Origin: Candidatus Mycoplasma mahonii
GTDB lineage: Bacteria; Bacillota_I; Bacilli_A; Mycoplasmatales; Metamycoplasmataceae
DNA: 64,000 nucleotides
Assembly (NCBI RefSeq): GCF_030550815.1
Contig: NZ_CP114583.1
Location: 385,818 to 449,817 of the forward strand
Direction of reading: 5' to 3'
Shown here: piece by piece, positions 1 through 10,629 of the stretch
How the letters are laid out: every line of letters begins with the position of its first letter
Numbering within the stretch: position 1 is the stretch's first letter
The notes under the pieces: model-generated
The model's input: only the letters and a program-made list of their open reading frames with translations
Databases searched by the model: none
What the model was told of the DNA's origin: nothing
Translations under genes and position numbers: made by a program

Positions 1-226
1 TAAAACACCGACAAAACTTGTTAAAACATTTGTTAAAGCCGATAAATCCAATGCCCACTACAAAATCATTGCAGGACCAGAAGAACTAGCTAGAGGAGCT
101 GTAATGGTCAAGCATCATGAGTTACAGGAGGAAGTCTTGCTTAGTAATTTAGTAGATTATATTGTTAATGATAAAGGTCATAGAGATTACCATAATGACG
201 AGGAGCATCCAAATGAAAAAAATTAA
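1..226 (+). CDS. hisS: Histidyl-tRNA synthetase, C-terminal end (partial)
   Basis: The window opens inside a reading frame that ends at TAA 224-226. The visible 74 residues contain [15 protein letters not shown] and end in a helix with [13 protein letters not shown], which resembles the C-terminal anticodon-binding domain of class II HisRS, where the last helix follows a V-K-x-(L/M) pattern. The product would charge tRNA-His in the cytosol. The next gene, aspS, starts 14 nt before this stop, and hisS-aspS is a common Firmicute/Mollicute operon, which supports the call. Only the tail is present, so the catalytic core cannot be checked. Confidence 0.75.
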   Translation, partial: KTPTKLVKTFVKADKSNAHYKIIAGPEELARGAVMVKHHELQEEVLLSNLVDYIVNDKGHRDYHNDEEHPNEKN

Positions 227-1907
227 TAATGGCGAATTAAGAATTCATGACATCGATAAAGAAGTAACTCTTTATGGTTTTATAGCCAACAAGCGCAAAA
301 TGGGTGCTATGACATTTTTGGACTTAAGAGATAGATGAGGTATTACACAACTTGTTATTAAGGAACATATTGAAGAATTATCAAAAGAAAGCGTTATTCA
401 AGTTTTGGGGATTGTAGTTAAGAGGCAAGATGCAAATACCAAGATCCCAACTGGAGAAATTGAAGTTGAGGTAAGTAATATAGTTATACTTTCAAAAGCA
501 CAGCAACTACCATTTATCATAAATGATAATCTTGAGGCCAATGAGGACACAAAGTTAAAGCACAGGTTCCTAGACTTAAGAAGACCAATCATGCAAAATA
601 AGATTATTACTAGATACAAGCTCAATAAAGCATTTAGGGATTTTTTAGATACTAAAGATTTTTTAGAAATCGAAACTCCTTTATTATCTAAATCAACTCC
701 CGAAGGAGCAAGGGATTTTCTGGTTCTCACTAGAAATGAAGGAAAATTCTTTGCTCTTCCCCAATCGCCACAATTATATAAACAACTATTAATGTCTTCT
801 GGTTTTGAAAAATATTTTCAAATAGCCAGAGCTTTTAGAGATGAAGATTCACGAAAAGATCGGCAACCAGAATTTACTCAATTAGATATTGAAATGTCTT
901 ATGCTAATGAAGATGATATCAAGACATTGGTTGAAGAAATGTTTGTCTTTGTTTTTGATAAACTTGGTCATAAAATTAATATTCCATTCGCAAGAATGAA
1001 TTTTGAGATAGCCATGAATGAATATGGGAGTGATAAACCTGATTTAAGATATGAATATAAATTAGAAAATATTCAAAAATATTTTAGTGAAACAGATTTT
1101 AATGTTTTTAAATCAGCCCCGGAAATAAAAATGATTGCATTTGATAAGGTATTGTCTCAAAAGGAAATTAAATCACTTGAAGAAATTGCTAAGAAAAATG
1201 GGGCAAAAGGATTGGCTTGAGCCTCATATGATGAAATGACTCTTAATAAGAATGGTCCCGGTTTTAAGTTCTTTAAAAAAGAATTAGAAAAAATCATGAT
1301 CAATAAACCAATGAAATCTTGAACAACATTATTTGTTGCTGATACATTACATGTTGTTAATCAGGCATTAGGTGCAATTAGAGTTGAGTTAAATAATCTC
1401 TTTGATTTGGCAAGTGATAAATTTAATTTTGTTTGAATCGAAAATTGGCCATTATTTAAAAAAGATGATGAAGAGAATAAAATTATTGCTTTTCATCATC
1501 CTTTCACTTCACCAACTGAAGCTACCAAAGATTCATTTGATACTAATCCATATAATGCTATGGCAAAAGCTTATGATCTTGTATTAAATGGTTTTGAAAT
1601 AGGTGGTGGATCAGTTAGGATAAATGATTTAGAATTACAAAAAAGAATGTTTAAAACAATTGGTTTAAATGAGCAGCAATACATGTCTCAATTTGGATTT
1701 TTCTTAGATGCTTTTAAATTTGGATTACCCCCGCATGCTGGAACTGCATTTGGTATAGATCGTATTGCTATGATTTTAACTAAATCACAATCCATTAGAG
1801 ACGTAATTGCTTTCCCTAAAAATTCTAAAGGAGTGGCAGTTATGGAAGATTCTCCTTCAAATATTGTCAATAAACAATCAAGGGATTGCCCCACAATTGT
1901 CAAATAA
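213..1907 (+). CDS. aspS: Aspartyl-tRNA synthetase
   Basis: 564 residues, class IIb synthetase that attaches aspartate to tRNA-Asp. The N-terminal OB-fold anticodon domain (about residues 1-105) contains the conserved DLRDRWG, with W encoded by TGA. Motif 2 is visible as [18 protein letters not shown] and motif 3 near the C-terminus as GIDRIAMIL. It is shorter than the roughly 590 residues of Bacillus AspRS, with a reduced insertion domain, as usual in Mollicutes. The ATG overlaps the hisS stop by 14 nt, so the two genes are translationally coupled. Four in-frame TGA codons must be read as Trp. Confidence 0.97.
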
Positions 1908-1942
1908 TATTAAAATAACCACCATAATAATGAAATAATATA

Positions 1943-1948
1943 TATAAT
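1943..1948 (+). promoter_or_regulatory. -10 box of leaderless membrane-protein gene
   Basis: A perfect TATAAT ends 6 nt before the ATG at 1955, and no Shine-Dalgarno sequence is present. The expected transcription start therefore falls on or next to the start codon, giving a leaderless mRNA. The same spacing recurs at many genes of this window. Confidence 0.6.
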
Positions 1949-1954
1949 TTTATT

Positions 1955-2443
1955 ATGGAAAAAACATGCATTATTAAACAAATAACATTATCTGGATTAC
2001 TCATCGGACTCGCCATTATCATTGGTCTTTTTTTACACTTTCCCTTATTCGGGGGGCAAGTGTATTTGATTGGAATTATTATTTTTGTCATGCCATTATT
2101 CTTGCGAATTGATATGTTGATTATTTCTGCTATTTCATCCGTGGTATTAGTTGATGTTATTTCTGGATTTGGACAATATTCTTGAATGTCAGCCATTGCT
2201 TACGGTCTTGCCATTATCCCTATTTGATTGATGCTTAAATTGCAATTTAAAATTTTTTATTTTATTTCGTTAATAATAAGTTCATTAATTATTATTGCAA
2301 CTTATTATTTTTTAGAAAGAATCACTTTTGGGAGTGCTTTAGCATTTAAGGATTTTCTTGCCACATCATTACAAATGGCAATTGTGGTGCCTATTGTCAT
2401 TATGCTTTATTGACCTCTTAAAATGGCATCGAAGATTCTTTAA
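1955..2443 (+). CDS. Polytopic membrane protein, ECF transporter S-component-like
   Basis: 162 residues with five to six hydrophobic helices and few charged residues. The size, the very hydrophobic pattern and the N-terminus (KQITLSGLLIGLAIIIGLF) resemble S components of energy-coupling factor vitamin transporters, which capture a small substrate such as a vitamin and dock on a shared EcfAAT module. No substrate-specific motif is recognisable. Start at ATG 1955 is supported by a TATAAT six bases upstream. Two Trp are coded by TGA. The 3' end overlaps the convergent gene on the other strand by 26 bp. It could instead be another small membrane protein family. Confidence 0.55.
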
Positions 2444-2807
2444 CCTCTTCTTGAGAAAGATCATAAGCTCATAGTTTTTGAATAAAGATGGCTTTCTTAC
2501 TCTTTGAATAAAATGGTTTATAGCTTAGTTCGTTAATAAAGCTTGCATATGAACTTTTTAAAATACTAGGTAGATCTTTTGATAATTGTTTTAATTGCCT
2601 CAGATTCTGAGCCAATGGAAAAATGAATAAAATTAAGAGGAATAAATTAAAAGTCATAACCACATTATTTCAATAGATGTAGCATACAACTGTTGCTATA
2701 ATAATGAAAATAGCAAAAGCAATAATTAATAAAATCGATCTTGTTCTTCATTTTAGAAGAAATTCCATTTTATTAATAAAATATTTTTTTCGTTCAAATT
2801 GGTTCAT
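2418..2807 (-). CDS. Hypothetical membrane protein, two helices
   Basis: 129 residues, not recognised. A basic N-terminus (NQFERKKYF) is followed by two transmembrane helices (about residues 24-45 and 49-68) and a charged cytoplasmic tail rich in Ser and Lys. ATG at 2807 is the first start. Three TGA codons are read as Trp (KWRTRS, YWNN, LWAY). The end overlaps the convergent upstream gene by 26 bp. The intergenic space to lspA (29 bp) must hold divergent promoters. No domain can be assigned. Confidence 0.6.
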
Positions 2808-2823
2808 ATTAATATTATAAGTG

Positions 2824-2829
2824 TATAAT
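2824..2829 (+). promoter_or_regulatory. -10 box of lspA
   Basis: TATAAT lies 7 nt ahead of the lspA ATG with no room for a ribosome binding site, implying a leaderless or nearly leaderless transcript. Confidence 0.5.
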
Positions 2830-2836
2830 ATTATTA

Positions 2837-3313
2837 ATGATAAATAAAATATATTACAAGTGAATTTTTTTTGGTCTTATTTTTCTAATATTATTAGCAG
2901 CTGATCAGTCACTGAAGCATTTCTTCTTTAATGAACCATTTGATGAAATTCAACATGATTTTAAGTTTATTGGTATTAGAGCTAATCTTCATTATGGCAC
3001 CACAATGTTTGATATGTTGAATATCCCTATTTCTAATTTTTGGAGCATTGTTTTGTTTGCAGCTTTAGCTGTAATCTTTCTTGTTATTCTATTTTTTACT
3101 AGATCGCCTTGAGTTATTATTAGTTTATCAATTTTAATAGCTGGAATCTTTGGTAATGGACTAGATAATATTTTTAAGGGCTATGTCAGAAATATTATTT
3201 TTATGCCACTTCGAGATTTAGGCACATTTAATTTGGCAGATATATTTGTTGTAATAGGGGCACCATTAACTGGTATTACACTTATATTTACATCATTTAA
3301 AAAGAAGGCTTAG
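2837..3313 (+). CDS. lspA: Lipoprotein signal peptidase II
   Basis: 158 residues, the usual LspA length. This integral membrane aspartyl protease cleaves prolipoprotein signal peptides before the lipidated cysteine. Four transmembrane helices are visible. The two signature blocks are present: AGIFGNGLDN with the catalytic Asp near residue 110, and TFNLADIFVVIG with the second Asp near 135. The usual R after the first Asp (DR) is N here, a mild deviation. Two TGA codons are Trp. Its substrates in this window would include the UgpB-like lipoprotein at 43372. Confidence 0.93.
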
Positions 3314-3858
3314 TACAATATTTTGTAATTTGATTTATAACCCCAAAAGTCATTATCCTTCATTACTGAAATCAAGTGTATGAGTTGTTTGCTTCTCGAA
3401 TATTGTTTTAATTATATACACCAAACAATGGACCCATGTGTTCATTGTTTAGTGTATTGACTTTTTGGGTCAATCTAAAATATTTTTACTAACAGATTAT
3501 TGTAAATTTCTTTCTCAAATAATAGGCATGCTTTAAATGTTGGCTCACTCTTTCAATTTTTTCCCTATTTTGTAAATATACTATTGCTTGTAACAGGTTC
3601 ATAATGATTCGCTAGAACAATAATTTTATTTACTAAAATTTTATCATTTTGTTTTGATGGTCTCTATGATTTTCTTTTATAGTTCATTTAATTGCTTTCT
3701 TTTTATTTGCTTGTACAATAGCATTATAAAGGAGCAACTTCTTTTTTATCATTAGTACAATCAAGGGCAGGAAAGAACGTTATTTTTTTATTTATTATCT
3801 TCTCAAAAGTAATATAATTTTTTTGTTTAAAACATTATGAATATGGAGGTGCTTTAAA
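3314..3858. other. 545-bp intergenic region with decayed ORF
   Basis: No intact gene is visible. The minus strand at about 3490-3640 keeps scraps of an ORF also found decayed at 33318-33640 (described separately). The last 20 bases before 3859 carry a good Shine-Dalgarno GGAGGT for the hydrolase gene. Confidence 0.6.
3490..3640 (-). pseudogene. Decayed HTH-like ORF, copy 1 (transposase relic?)
   Basis: Translated on the minus strand, the fragment reads KIIVLANHYEPV and, in a shifted frame, LKHAYYLRKKF. These match LANHYEST and LKNACYFKWQ in the same order in the relic at 33318-33640. Stops and frameshifts separate the pieces. The pattern before the gap (lysine, Leu-Ala, then an amphipathic helix) looks like a helix-turn-helix start of a transposase, but the family cannot be named. 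Confidence 0.4.
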
Positions 3859-4830
3859 ATGAAAAAAGAAGTTTTTCAAGCCAGTAATGATAAAACTAAA
3901 ATTACTTATTATTCATGAAAGATAAATAATCCTAAGGCGACTTTTCAAATTCTTCATGGATCTATCGAACATGCTATCCGCTATGATCATTTTGCCAAGA
4001 CCTTAAATAAAGCTGGTTTTTCTGTTTACGCTATGGATATAAGAGGTCATGGCGAGACTGGAAAGCGGGGAATCCTTGGACACATAGCAGATCATAATGG
4101 AGCCAACAAAGTGCTGCATGATGTTCATCAGTTGAATAATATTATTAAGTCTGAAACATATGGTAAGAAGTTAATTTTACTTGGTCATTCTATGGGGTCA
4201 TTTATTGCCAGGGCTTATGTAACTAAATATAACGATATTGATATTATAATCCCAATTGGAACAAATCAAAAACCAAGAATAGTAATTCATTTTTTGAATT
4301 TACTTGCAGAAATAAAATCGATTAGACACGCTCAAGATGGTGGAACATTTATTTCTAATTGGTCATATAAATCATTTAATAATAAATTTAAGGATGAAGG
4401 TAAGTTTGCATGATTGTCAAATAATAAATTAAATAGAGAAAATTATTCAAATGATGCACTAACTAAGTTTGAGATGAGTAATAAATCATTTTCTGTTTTC
4501 TCGAATTGAATGAAAATGTTTACTAGCAAGATTGAAGCAAGTAATATGGATAAAAAGGTGTGTGTTTTATTATTGAATGGGGTGCTTGATCCGGTTGGGT
4601 CTATGGGTAAAGAAGTCGCAAAGGCTAATAAGTTTTATACCAAATTGGGATATTACTCAGAGCAAATTGAATATGAAGATATGCGTCATGAAATATTGTA
4701 TGATGATCTTAAGGAATTGGTTTACCATGACATTATCCAATTTGTTAATAATCAATTAAGTTGTGACGCTCTTATTCAATCAGCGACTGTACAACAACTT
4801 AAAAAAAGCGAAAAGAAACAAAAGGAGTAA
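3859..4830 (+). CDS. Alpha/beta hydrolase, lysophospholipase-like
   Basis: 323 residues with the serine hydrolase fold: oxyanion region FQILHGSIEH, DIRGHG, nucleophile elbow GHSMGS (Ser near 111), acid Asp in LNGVLDPVG and His in EDMRHEILYD. This layout matches the monoacylglycerol lipase/lysophospholipase (PldB) family, which frees fatty acid from host lipids. Shine-Dalgarno GGAGGT sits nine bases before the ATG. There is no signal peptide, so a cytoplasmic enzyme is likely. Three TGA are Trp. It is followed after 3 bp by the membrane nuclease gene and probably cotranscribed. Substrate is inferred from family only. Confidence 0.85.
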
Positions 4831-4833
4831 TTA

Positions 4834-6750
4834 ATGTATCTTAGACATAAAATAAGAAGGAATCCAAATAATTTTAACGGCAAGAAAATTATTAACATTC
4901 TTGCTGAAGAAAGAAAACCAGAAATAATTGATAAAAGATATAAATGCATTTTTATCTCTAATTTATTTTTATTGACGCTAATTTCTGTATTTTCATTTAT
5001 TAATGCTCCATTAGTTATATCTTTTAGGTTATTTACTCCATTTTTAGGGTTTGCAATTGTTTCATGATTTCTATTATTAATTATTTCAGGATTTCAAGCT
5101 GGATTATTGCTTAGCAACGCTAGAAAATTTAGACCTTTTCATCATTTGGTTATTTTAGTTTCCGTTGTATCATTTGTTTCACCAATTATTTGCATTTTTG
5201 CAGTGGCATTACAAGTTATCAGCTATTTATTTTTGAATTCTCATAAAAAAATTATCATTTCATCAATGGTTTGAGGGGCACTATCATTATTGTTAATTCC
5301 TGTTGTGGGATTTCTATTTTTACTTATTATAGGTGGAGCCACCCAATTGTCTAAAAATGATACTACATCTTATACTATTCAAGACAGTGATACTAATAAA
5401 AACATTTTATTGGATAAAAAAGATGAGAATTACAACAAAGTAGAAATACAAAAACAATGATTAACAGCTATGACTTGAAACATAGGCTATGCTTCAACTG
5501 GTTCAGAAGCTGATTATTTTTATGATACAAATAATGCTGGCAAAGCAGGGAGCATGGGTAAAGCAAAAGATCTTGCAACAGTTAATGCTCACTTAGATGG
5601 TATTAAGGAATTTATTAAAGTGGCAGTTACCGGCGGCGAATTAGAAACATCTATCGACGATAAACATCCTTTGTATGATGGTGATGGTGATAAAATAAAT
5701 GTGAATTCAAAAATTTTGACCATTCCTAAAATTGATTTTGGGATGATACAAGAAGTAGATCGTCCGTCTGTTAGATCGATGTACACAGACCAACCGAAAA
5801 TTATTGCTGACTTAATGCCTGATTATGATTTACAATTTGTTAATAATTTTAAGGTCGGTTTACTACCAGCACCCTTTAAGGATCCTAATGGTCAAGTGGA
5901 CGCCGGATTATTATCGTTTTCATCATATAATATTGATTCTAAACTTGCTTCATACAATGATGATCTAATAATAGATGGACCAAAAAAACCCAGAAGAGTT
6001 TCATTAAACTCACCCGGTAAAGGTCTTGATGGTATCTTTAATTTAAAAAGGGCTATAGGACTTGTTGACTATGAAGCTAACAATGGCAAAACATTACATA
6101 TGGCTAATGTGCATTTATCAGCCTTTTCACATGACAAAGAAAAAAGGAATAAAGAATATATTGAAATTATTAATTTATTAGTAAAATGAGAAGAAGCAGG
6201 TGATTATTTTGTAATGGGGGGCGATTGAAATACAGATATTATGGATGCCTATTATTATACTAAAGCAAAAAATATCTATGAAGGAAGTGGCGAAGATTAT
6301 TCACAGTCTCTAAGTAATGAAAACATCTTTGGATATAAATACAAAATCAATAGTTTGAGAAGTCTTGATGCATTTGATATTGCAAAGTTCCCGAATGCTT
6401 TTAGACAGTTTATTGCTAGCAGAAAAAATACTGACAAGCAAATTAATTTCTATGCTGATCCGGCAATAAATAATAGCTCTATAAGATGTGCTGGCCAAAG
6501 ATGACAAGGAGCATATGCAACAAGAAATGGGGTTAAAGTTAATGCTCCATTTAAACCAAATGATTATGTACCTACACAAGCGACAATTGATGGATTTTTA
6601 ACCTCATCAAATATAACAGTTGATGATATAAATCAACCAGTTATAACAATCCAACAAGGGTGGCACTCCAATCCAATGAATCCCACCCACCCATCATTAT
6701 ATGCAGATTCAGATCATAATCCAGTTATTATGAGATTCAAGCTAAATTAG
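4834..6750 (+). CDS. Membrane-anchored endonuclease/exonuclease/phosphatase family protein
   Basis: 638 residues. Residues 36-170 form four transmembrane helices; the remaining 460 form a DNase I-like EEP domain. Catalytic blocks are present in order: TWNIGYA (Asn near 216), IQEVDR (metal-binding Glu near 307), ANVHLSAFSHD, GGDWNTD and the terminal DSDHNPV. Mycoplasma membrane nucleases such as MnuA use this fold to degrade extracellular nucleic acid for nucleotide uptake; the even number of helices would place the catalytic domain on the same side as the N-terminus, so the topology needs care. SD AAAGGAG precedes the ATG. Six or more TGA are Trp. It could also be a phosphodiesterase or sphingomyelinase-type phosphatase. 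Confidence 0.8.
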
Positions 6751-6789
6751 TCTAAAATGCTTACTATTTGTCGCAAAGTTTTTTATCAT

Positions 6790-6822
6790 AAATGTAAGAT
6801 GAAAGATAAATTACATTTTTTT
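6790..6822 (+). terminator. Candidate intrinsic terminator before tex
   Basis: AAATGTAA pairs with TTACATTT across a 13-nt loop and runs into seven T. It would end the hydrolase-nuclease transcript. The tex -10 box starts just two bases further on. Confidence 0.55.
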
Positions 6823-6823
6823 A

Positions 6824-6829
6824 TATAAT
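6824..6829 (+). promoter_or_regulatory. -10 box of tex
   Basis: TATAAT, six nt, then the ATG of tex at 6836; no ribosome binding site fits. A leaderless transcript is implied. Confidence 0.6.
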
Positions 6830-6835
6830 AGACAC

Positions 6836-8962
6836 ATGATTGATTCCATATTCCAAGTAAGTAGACAACTTCATATATCTGAAAAGCAAATTAAAGTTGT
6901 TTTAGATTTTTTAAATGAAGGTTCCACCGTGCCCTTCATTGCCCGTTATCGTCAAGCTAATACTGGTGGTCTTGACGAGGAACAAATTGAAGCTATTAAT
7001 GTTTCCTATCAATATACCATCCAACTTAATAAGCGAAAGGAAGCAATCATTGCTTTGCTTGCTGAAAAAGAACTATTGACTCCTGATATACATAGTTCCA
7101 TCACTACAACAAATACCAAATCAGCATTAGAAGCTATCTATGAACCATTCAAGGAAGGTAAGGCCACTAAAGCTACCAAAGCAATCAAGTTAGGATTGGA
7201 ACCTCTTGCCAAGTTAATTTGAGAATCAGTTAATGAAAACTTTTCACCTTTATTAGAAGCAAAACAATATTTAAATGATGAAGTCAAAGATGTGGATTTT
7301 GCTATTGAACAAGTGCAGTTAATTATTGCTCAATGAATGTCACAAGATATTAAGGCGCGTAAGATCGCAAAAGATTTTATTTTCAAGACTGGAAATATTG
7401 TTTCTAAAAAGAAAAAGAAAGCTGAAGATGGAAAAGAACGATTTGCCCAATATTATGACCATAAGGAATTATTGGTGAAAATACCAAATCATAGAGTTAT
7501 GGCCATAGATCGTGCAGAAAAATTAAAGATCATTAATGTGGACCTTGAATTTGATGATTCAAAAGTTATGTTTGATTTAAATAAACATTTTGTCAAAATC
7601 ATTAAAACAGAAAGTATTTTCAAAACATCACTAAGTGATGCTTCCAAAAGATTAATCATGCCATCCATTAAGCGAGAAATAAGAAGTGAACTATTTGATA
7701 AAGCAGAAATTTCAGCTATTAAACTTTTTGCCAATAATTTAGAAGAAATGTTACTTGCACCATCAATTGGTGAAAAAGTTATTTTATCCATTGATCCTGC
7801 TTTTGCCTCTGGATGCAAAGTTGCTGTTCTAGCTGGTAATGGTGATGTCTTGAAAATTGATCTAATTAAACCCACTGCACCTTTTAATAGAATTGAAGAA
7901 TCAACCAATATTATTAATAAGCTAATCGATCAATATCATGTTGATATTATTGTCATTGGCAATGGAACAGCTTCTCGAGAAACTGAAGCTTTTGTGGCAA
8001 ATGTTGTTAAGAATCGTAAAGATTCTATTCCTTTTGCAATTGTTTCAGAAGTTGGAGCATCAGTTTATTCAGCTTCTAAGATTGCCATCAAAGAATTTCC
8101 TGATTTATCAGTTGAACAAAGATCAGCAATTAATATTGGTAGGAGATTCCAAGATCCACTTAATGAACTTGTTAAAATAGATCCAAGAGCCATTGGTGTT
8201 GGGCAGTATCAACATGATGTTAACCAAAAGGAATTATCTAATTCATTAATCTTTAAAGTTAATAAAGTCGTTAATACTATTGGTGTCAATATCAATAGTG
8301 CCACGCCAGAAATTCTTTCATATATTGCTGGCATATCTCCCAAAGTTGCTGAGAATATTATTTCTTACAGAAAAGAAAATGGTATTTTTAAAAATAGGAA
8401 ACAAATTAAAAAAGTGAAGGGACTTGGTCCCAAGACTTTTGAACAAGCCATAGGTTTTATGAGAATTCATAATTCTAAAACGTTTTATGACAAAACACAA
8501 ATTCATCCTGAATCTTATAAACTAGCTGATCAAATTGTTAATAAACTAAATATTGATTTAGAAAACATTGATAAAGCATTATTAACTAACATTAATCTTC
8601 AATCTCTTGCTGAGGCATTTGATAGCAACGAATATGATATTAAATTAATTATTGATTCTATTAGAGAGCCTGGCAAAGATATTAGAGAACAAAGAGATGG
8701 ACCATTGCTTAAAACTGATGTTTTAAAAATTGAGGACTTAAAGGAAGGAATGCAACTTGAAGGAACGGTTCAAAACATCACTGATTTTGGTGTGTTTGTC
8801 TATATTGGCATTAAACAAGCGGCTTTCATTCATATTTCTAAAATGTCCGATAAGTTTATTTCTCATTCTTCTGATATTGTAAAAACTGGTAAAAATGTTA
8901 TAATTGAAATAATCAAAATTGAAATTAAGAGGGGGCGTATACAAGCAAAACTTGTAAGTTAG
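6836..8962 (+). CDS. tex: Tex-family RNA-binding transcription accessory protein
   Basis: 708 residues, normal for Tex. Order of parts: N-terminal helical region with EGSTVPFIARYRQANTGGL, the YqgF/RuvC-like RNase H fold with LSIDPAFASGCKVAVL, helix-hairpin-helix motifs with GVNINSATPEILSYIAGI and KGLGPKTFEQA, and a C-terminal S1 RNA-binding domain (GMQLEGTVQNITDFGVFV). Tex binds nucleic acid and affects transcription fidelity or termination. Two TGA (near 7220 and 7334) are Trp. The next gene begins one base after the stop, so tex probably leads an operon of four small membrane proteins. Confidence 0.95.
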
Positions 8963-8963
8963 A

Positions 8964-9476
8964 ATGAAAATAAACAACTCCTTTAATGATGAATTCAAAA
9001 ATCCAATTAGATTAGCTAGTGATAAACTGAAAGAATTAAAAATAAAAAAATATAACTCCAAAATTGCTTGGATAATATTTTCTGTTGCAATTCTTGTTTT
9101 AAATATCACAGTTTTAACAATGGCTATTATTGGTATAATTAAGGTAATTAATGCATATAATGCTAATCCTGATATAGCTGATTTTACATCACAAGTACTT
9201 CCTACTATTGGTGTATCCATAGTATCAATTATGATTTTTGTATTGACAATCACTATCGCAATTTATGAAGGAACAATGAAAAGCAGTATTTATTTAAGTG
9301 CATCTGAAAATATTCAGTATTTGACAATTAAATATATGGAAGGGCAAATATCCATATCTGAAGCGGAATTTCAAGATAAAATTAATAAGATCTATAAGGC
9401 TGCTGTTATGTCCAAAAAGAAAGTAGCCTTCGGTAAAACATTATTAACAATTATGACAGGGGGTAATAATGGGTAG
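8964..9476 (+). CDS. Hypothetical two-helix membrane protein, tex-linked gene 1
   Basis: 170 residues, not recognised by name. A charged N-terminus with KELKIKKYNSK precedes two transmembrane helices (about 33-58 and 74-98), then a cytoplasmic helical tail ending KIYKAAVMSKK. This two-helix hairpin followed by an amphipathic helix resembles SLATT/DUF4231 membrane proteins, a resemblance of layout only. It starts one base after the tex stop and its last 8 bases overlap the next gene, so expression is coupled. Confidence 0.65.
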   Translation: MKINNSFNDEFKNPIRLASDKLKELKIKKYNSKIAWIIFSVAILVLNITVLTMAIIGIIKVINAYNANPDIADFTSQVLPTIGVSIVSIMIFVLTITIAIYEGTMKSSIYLSASENIQYLTIKYMEGQISISEAEFQDKINKIYKAAVMSKKKVAFGKTLLTIMTGGNNG

Positions 9477-9930
9477 AGAAAAAAAACTTAATACAAAATT
9501 TTTAATTTTTAAGCCGAATGTATTTGTTGAAAGACAATTACGTAAGGCTAAAAAAAGAAAAATGATTTCAAAATATGTTTATTATGCATTTAATATTATT
9601 GCTATGATTTCTTCATTTTTTGTAGTTTCATTAACAACAATTATATTTTCCAGAATCTGAACCAAAACTACTCCAGAATGGTTTTTCTACACCACGACAT
9701 CCATTTCTGCCATTACTGCTTTTATTGTATCAGTGACTAATTTCTTTTATGTGAAGGAAATGTTGAATAAATATACAAGACAAGTACATTACATTGAAAC
9801 GCAGATAGCATTTTTTGTCTTAGGATTAAAAGAATATAAAAGTAAACGTGATAAAGAATTCAATTTATTCCACAACGTGTGTTCTTTTATAGACATTAAT
9901 TTAGCAAAGGAAAGTGAAAATGAAAAATAG
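9469..9930 (+). CDS. SLATT/DUF4231-like two-helix membrane protein, tex-linked gene 2
   Basis: 153 residues once TGA 9658-9660 is read as Trp (SRIWTKTTPEWFFY). Two transmembrane helices (about 35-62 and 75-95) are followed by VKEMLNKYTRQVHYIETQI, a helix that resembles the region after the hairpin in DUF4231 proteins, where the sequence often reads as W/K-x-x-x-R-x-x-x-E-x-L. DUF4231/SLATT proteins are thought to be membrane effectors, some in nucleotide-signalling defence contexts. SD GGGGG at 9460-9464 lies inside the upstream gene. The assignment is tentative. Confidence 0.6.
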
Positions 9931-10327
9931 AAATAACTTAGAAATATCAATTAACAAAATCTATATGAAAGTATATACAAAATACTTAAAATCACGTTTA
10001 GTATTCATTTTTTTAAACGTACTTTTGATTGCATTTGTGTCGTTAATGATTATTATCAATTTATTCGCTATAAAAAAGAATGTTTTTGATAGTACTAAAA
10101 TTTATTATGTTGTAATTGCTATCGGATCAACTTTAATTGGTTTATTAACATCAATGTCAGCATTCATGCTATTTAGAAAAAATGGGATTACAGCCAAGGA
10201 GCAGTATAAAAATATAAAATTAGAATTAAAGGCTTATAAAGCATCAATTGGTAAATACAAAATTAATGAAGCTGAGAGACAACAATTATTCATTGAAGAA
10301 ATCCATAAAATATCAGATAATCACTAA
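9920..10327 (+). CDS. SLATT/DUF4231-like two-helix membrane protein, tex-linked gene 3
   Basis: 135 residues. ATG 9920 is preferred over the GTG six bases upstream because AAAGGA ends eight bases before it. Two helices (about 26-50 and 64-88) are followed by a cytoplasmic helix LFRKNGITAKEQYKNIKLEL that has the shape of the DUF4231 post-hairpin segment. The start overlaps the previous gene by 11 nt. It shares overall architecture, but little sequence, with its two upstream neighbours, as if the three arose by old duplication. Confidence 0.6.
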   Translation: MKNRNNLEISINKIYMKVYTKYLKSRLVFIFLNVLLIAFVSLMIIINLFAIKKNVFDSTKIYYVVIAIGSTLIGLLTSMSAFMLFRKNGITAKEQYKNIKLELKAYKASIGKYKINEAERQQLFIEEIHKISDNH

Positions 10328-10359
10328 TAAGGTGATAATATTTAATTAGAAGAGGTAAA

Positions 10360-10626
10360 ATGAAGAAAATAACACTTAAATTACGAGTTTATGGGATTAA
10401 TTTTTTCTTGAGGTCAATTATTTTGAATCTAGCATTAGGATTTTCAATCACTGCAATAGTGTTTATGTCTCATCGAATCACAAAATGAGCATTAATTGCT
10501 ATTGTCTTTGCTGCGATCTGATCAATAAGATCATCATTGGCCACGTCATTTAATGAAGTATGCTTAAAAAAGCAAGAATTTTGTATTTTGTCATTAGAAG
10601 ATTCGGCAAGAGTGACAAAGCATTAA
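10360..10626 (+). CDS. Small hypothetical membrane protein, tex-linked gene 4
   Basis: 88 residues with two transmembrane helices (about 18-38 and 43-60) and two TGA-coded Trp. SD AGAGG sits five bases ahead of the ATG. The C-terminal tail contains two Cys (VCLKKQEFCI). It ends 3 bp from the convergent glyA stop. It is the shortest and least conserved-looking member of the tex-linked group; function unknown. Confidence 0.6.
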
Positions 10627-10629
10627 TTT

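Noticed and set aside
398-730. 110-residue minus-strand ORF inside aspS
   Set aside because: Antisense shadow of a conserved synthetase; no promoter, no ribosome site and no domain.
7489-9253. Minus-strand ORFs of 139 and 171 residues opposite tex and the next gene
   Set aside because: They overlap conserved Tex domains and a coupled membrane gene; no independent signals.
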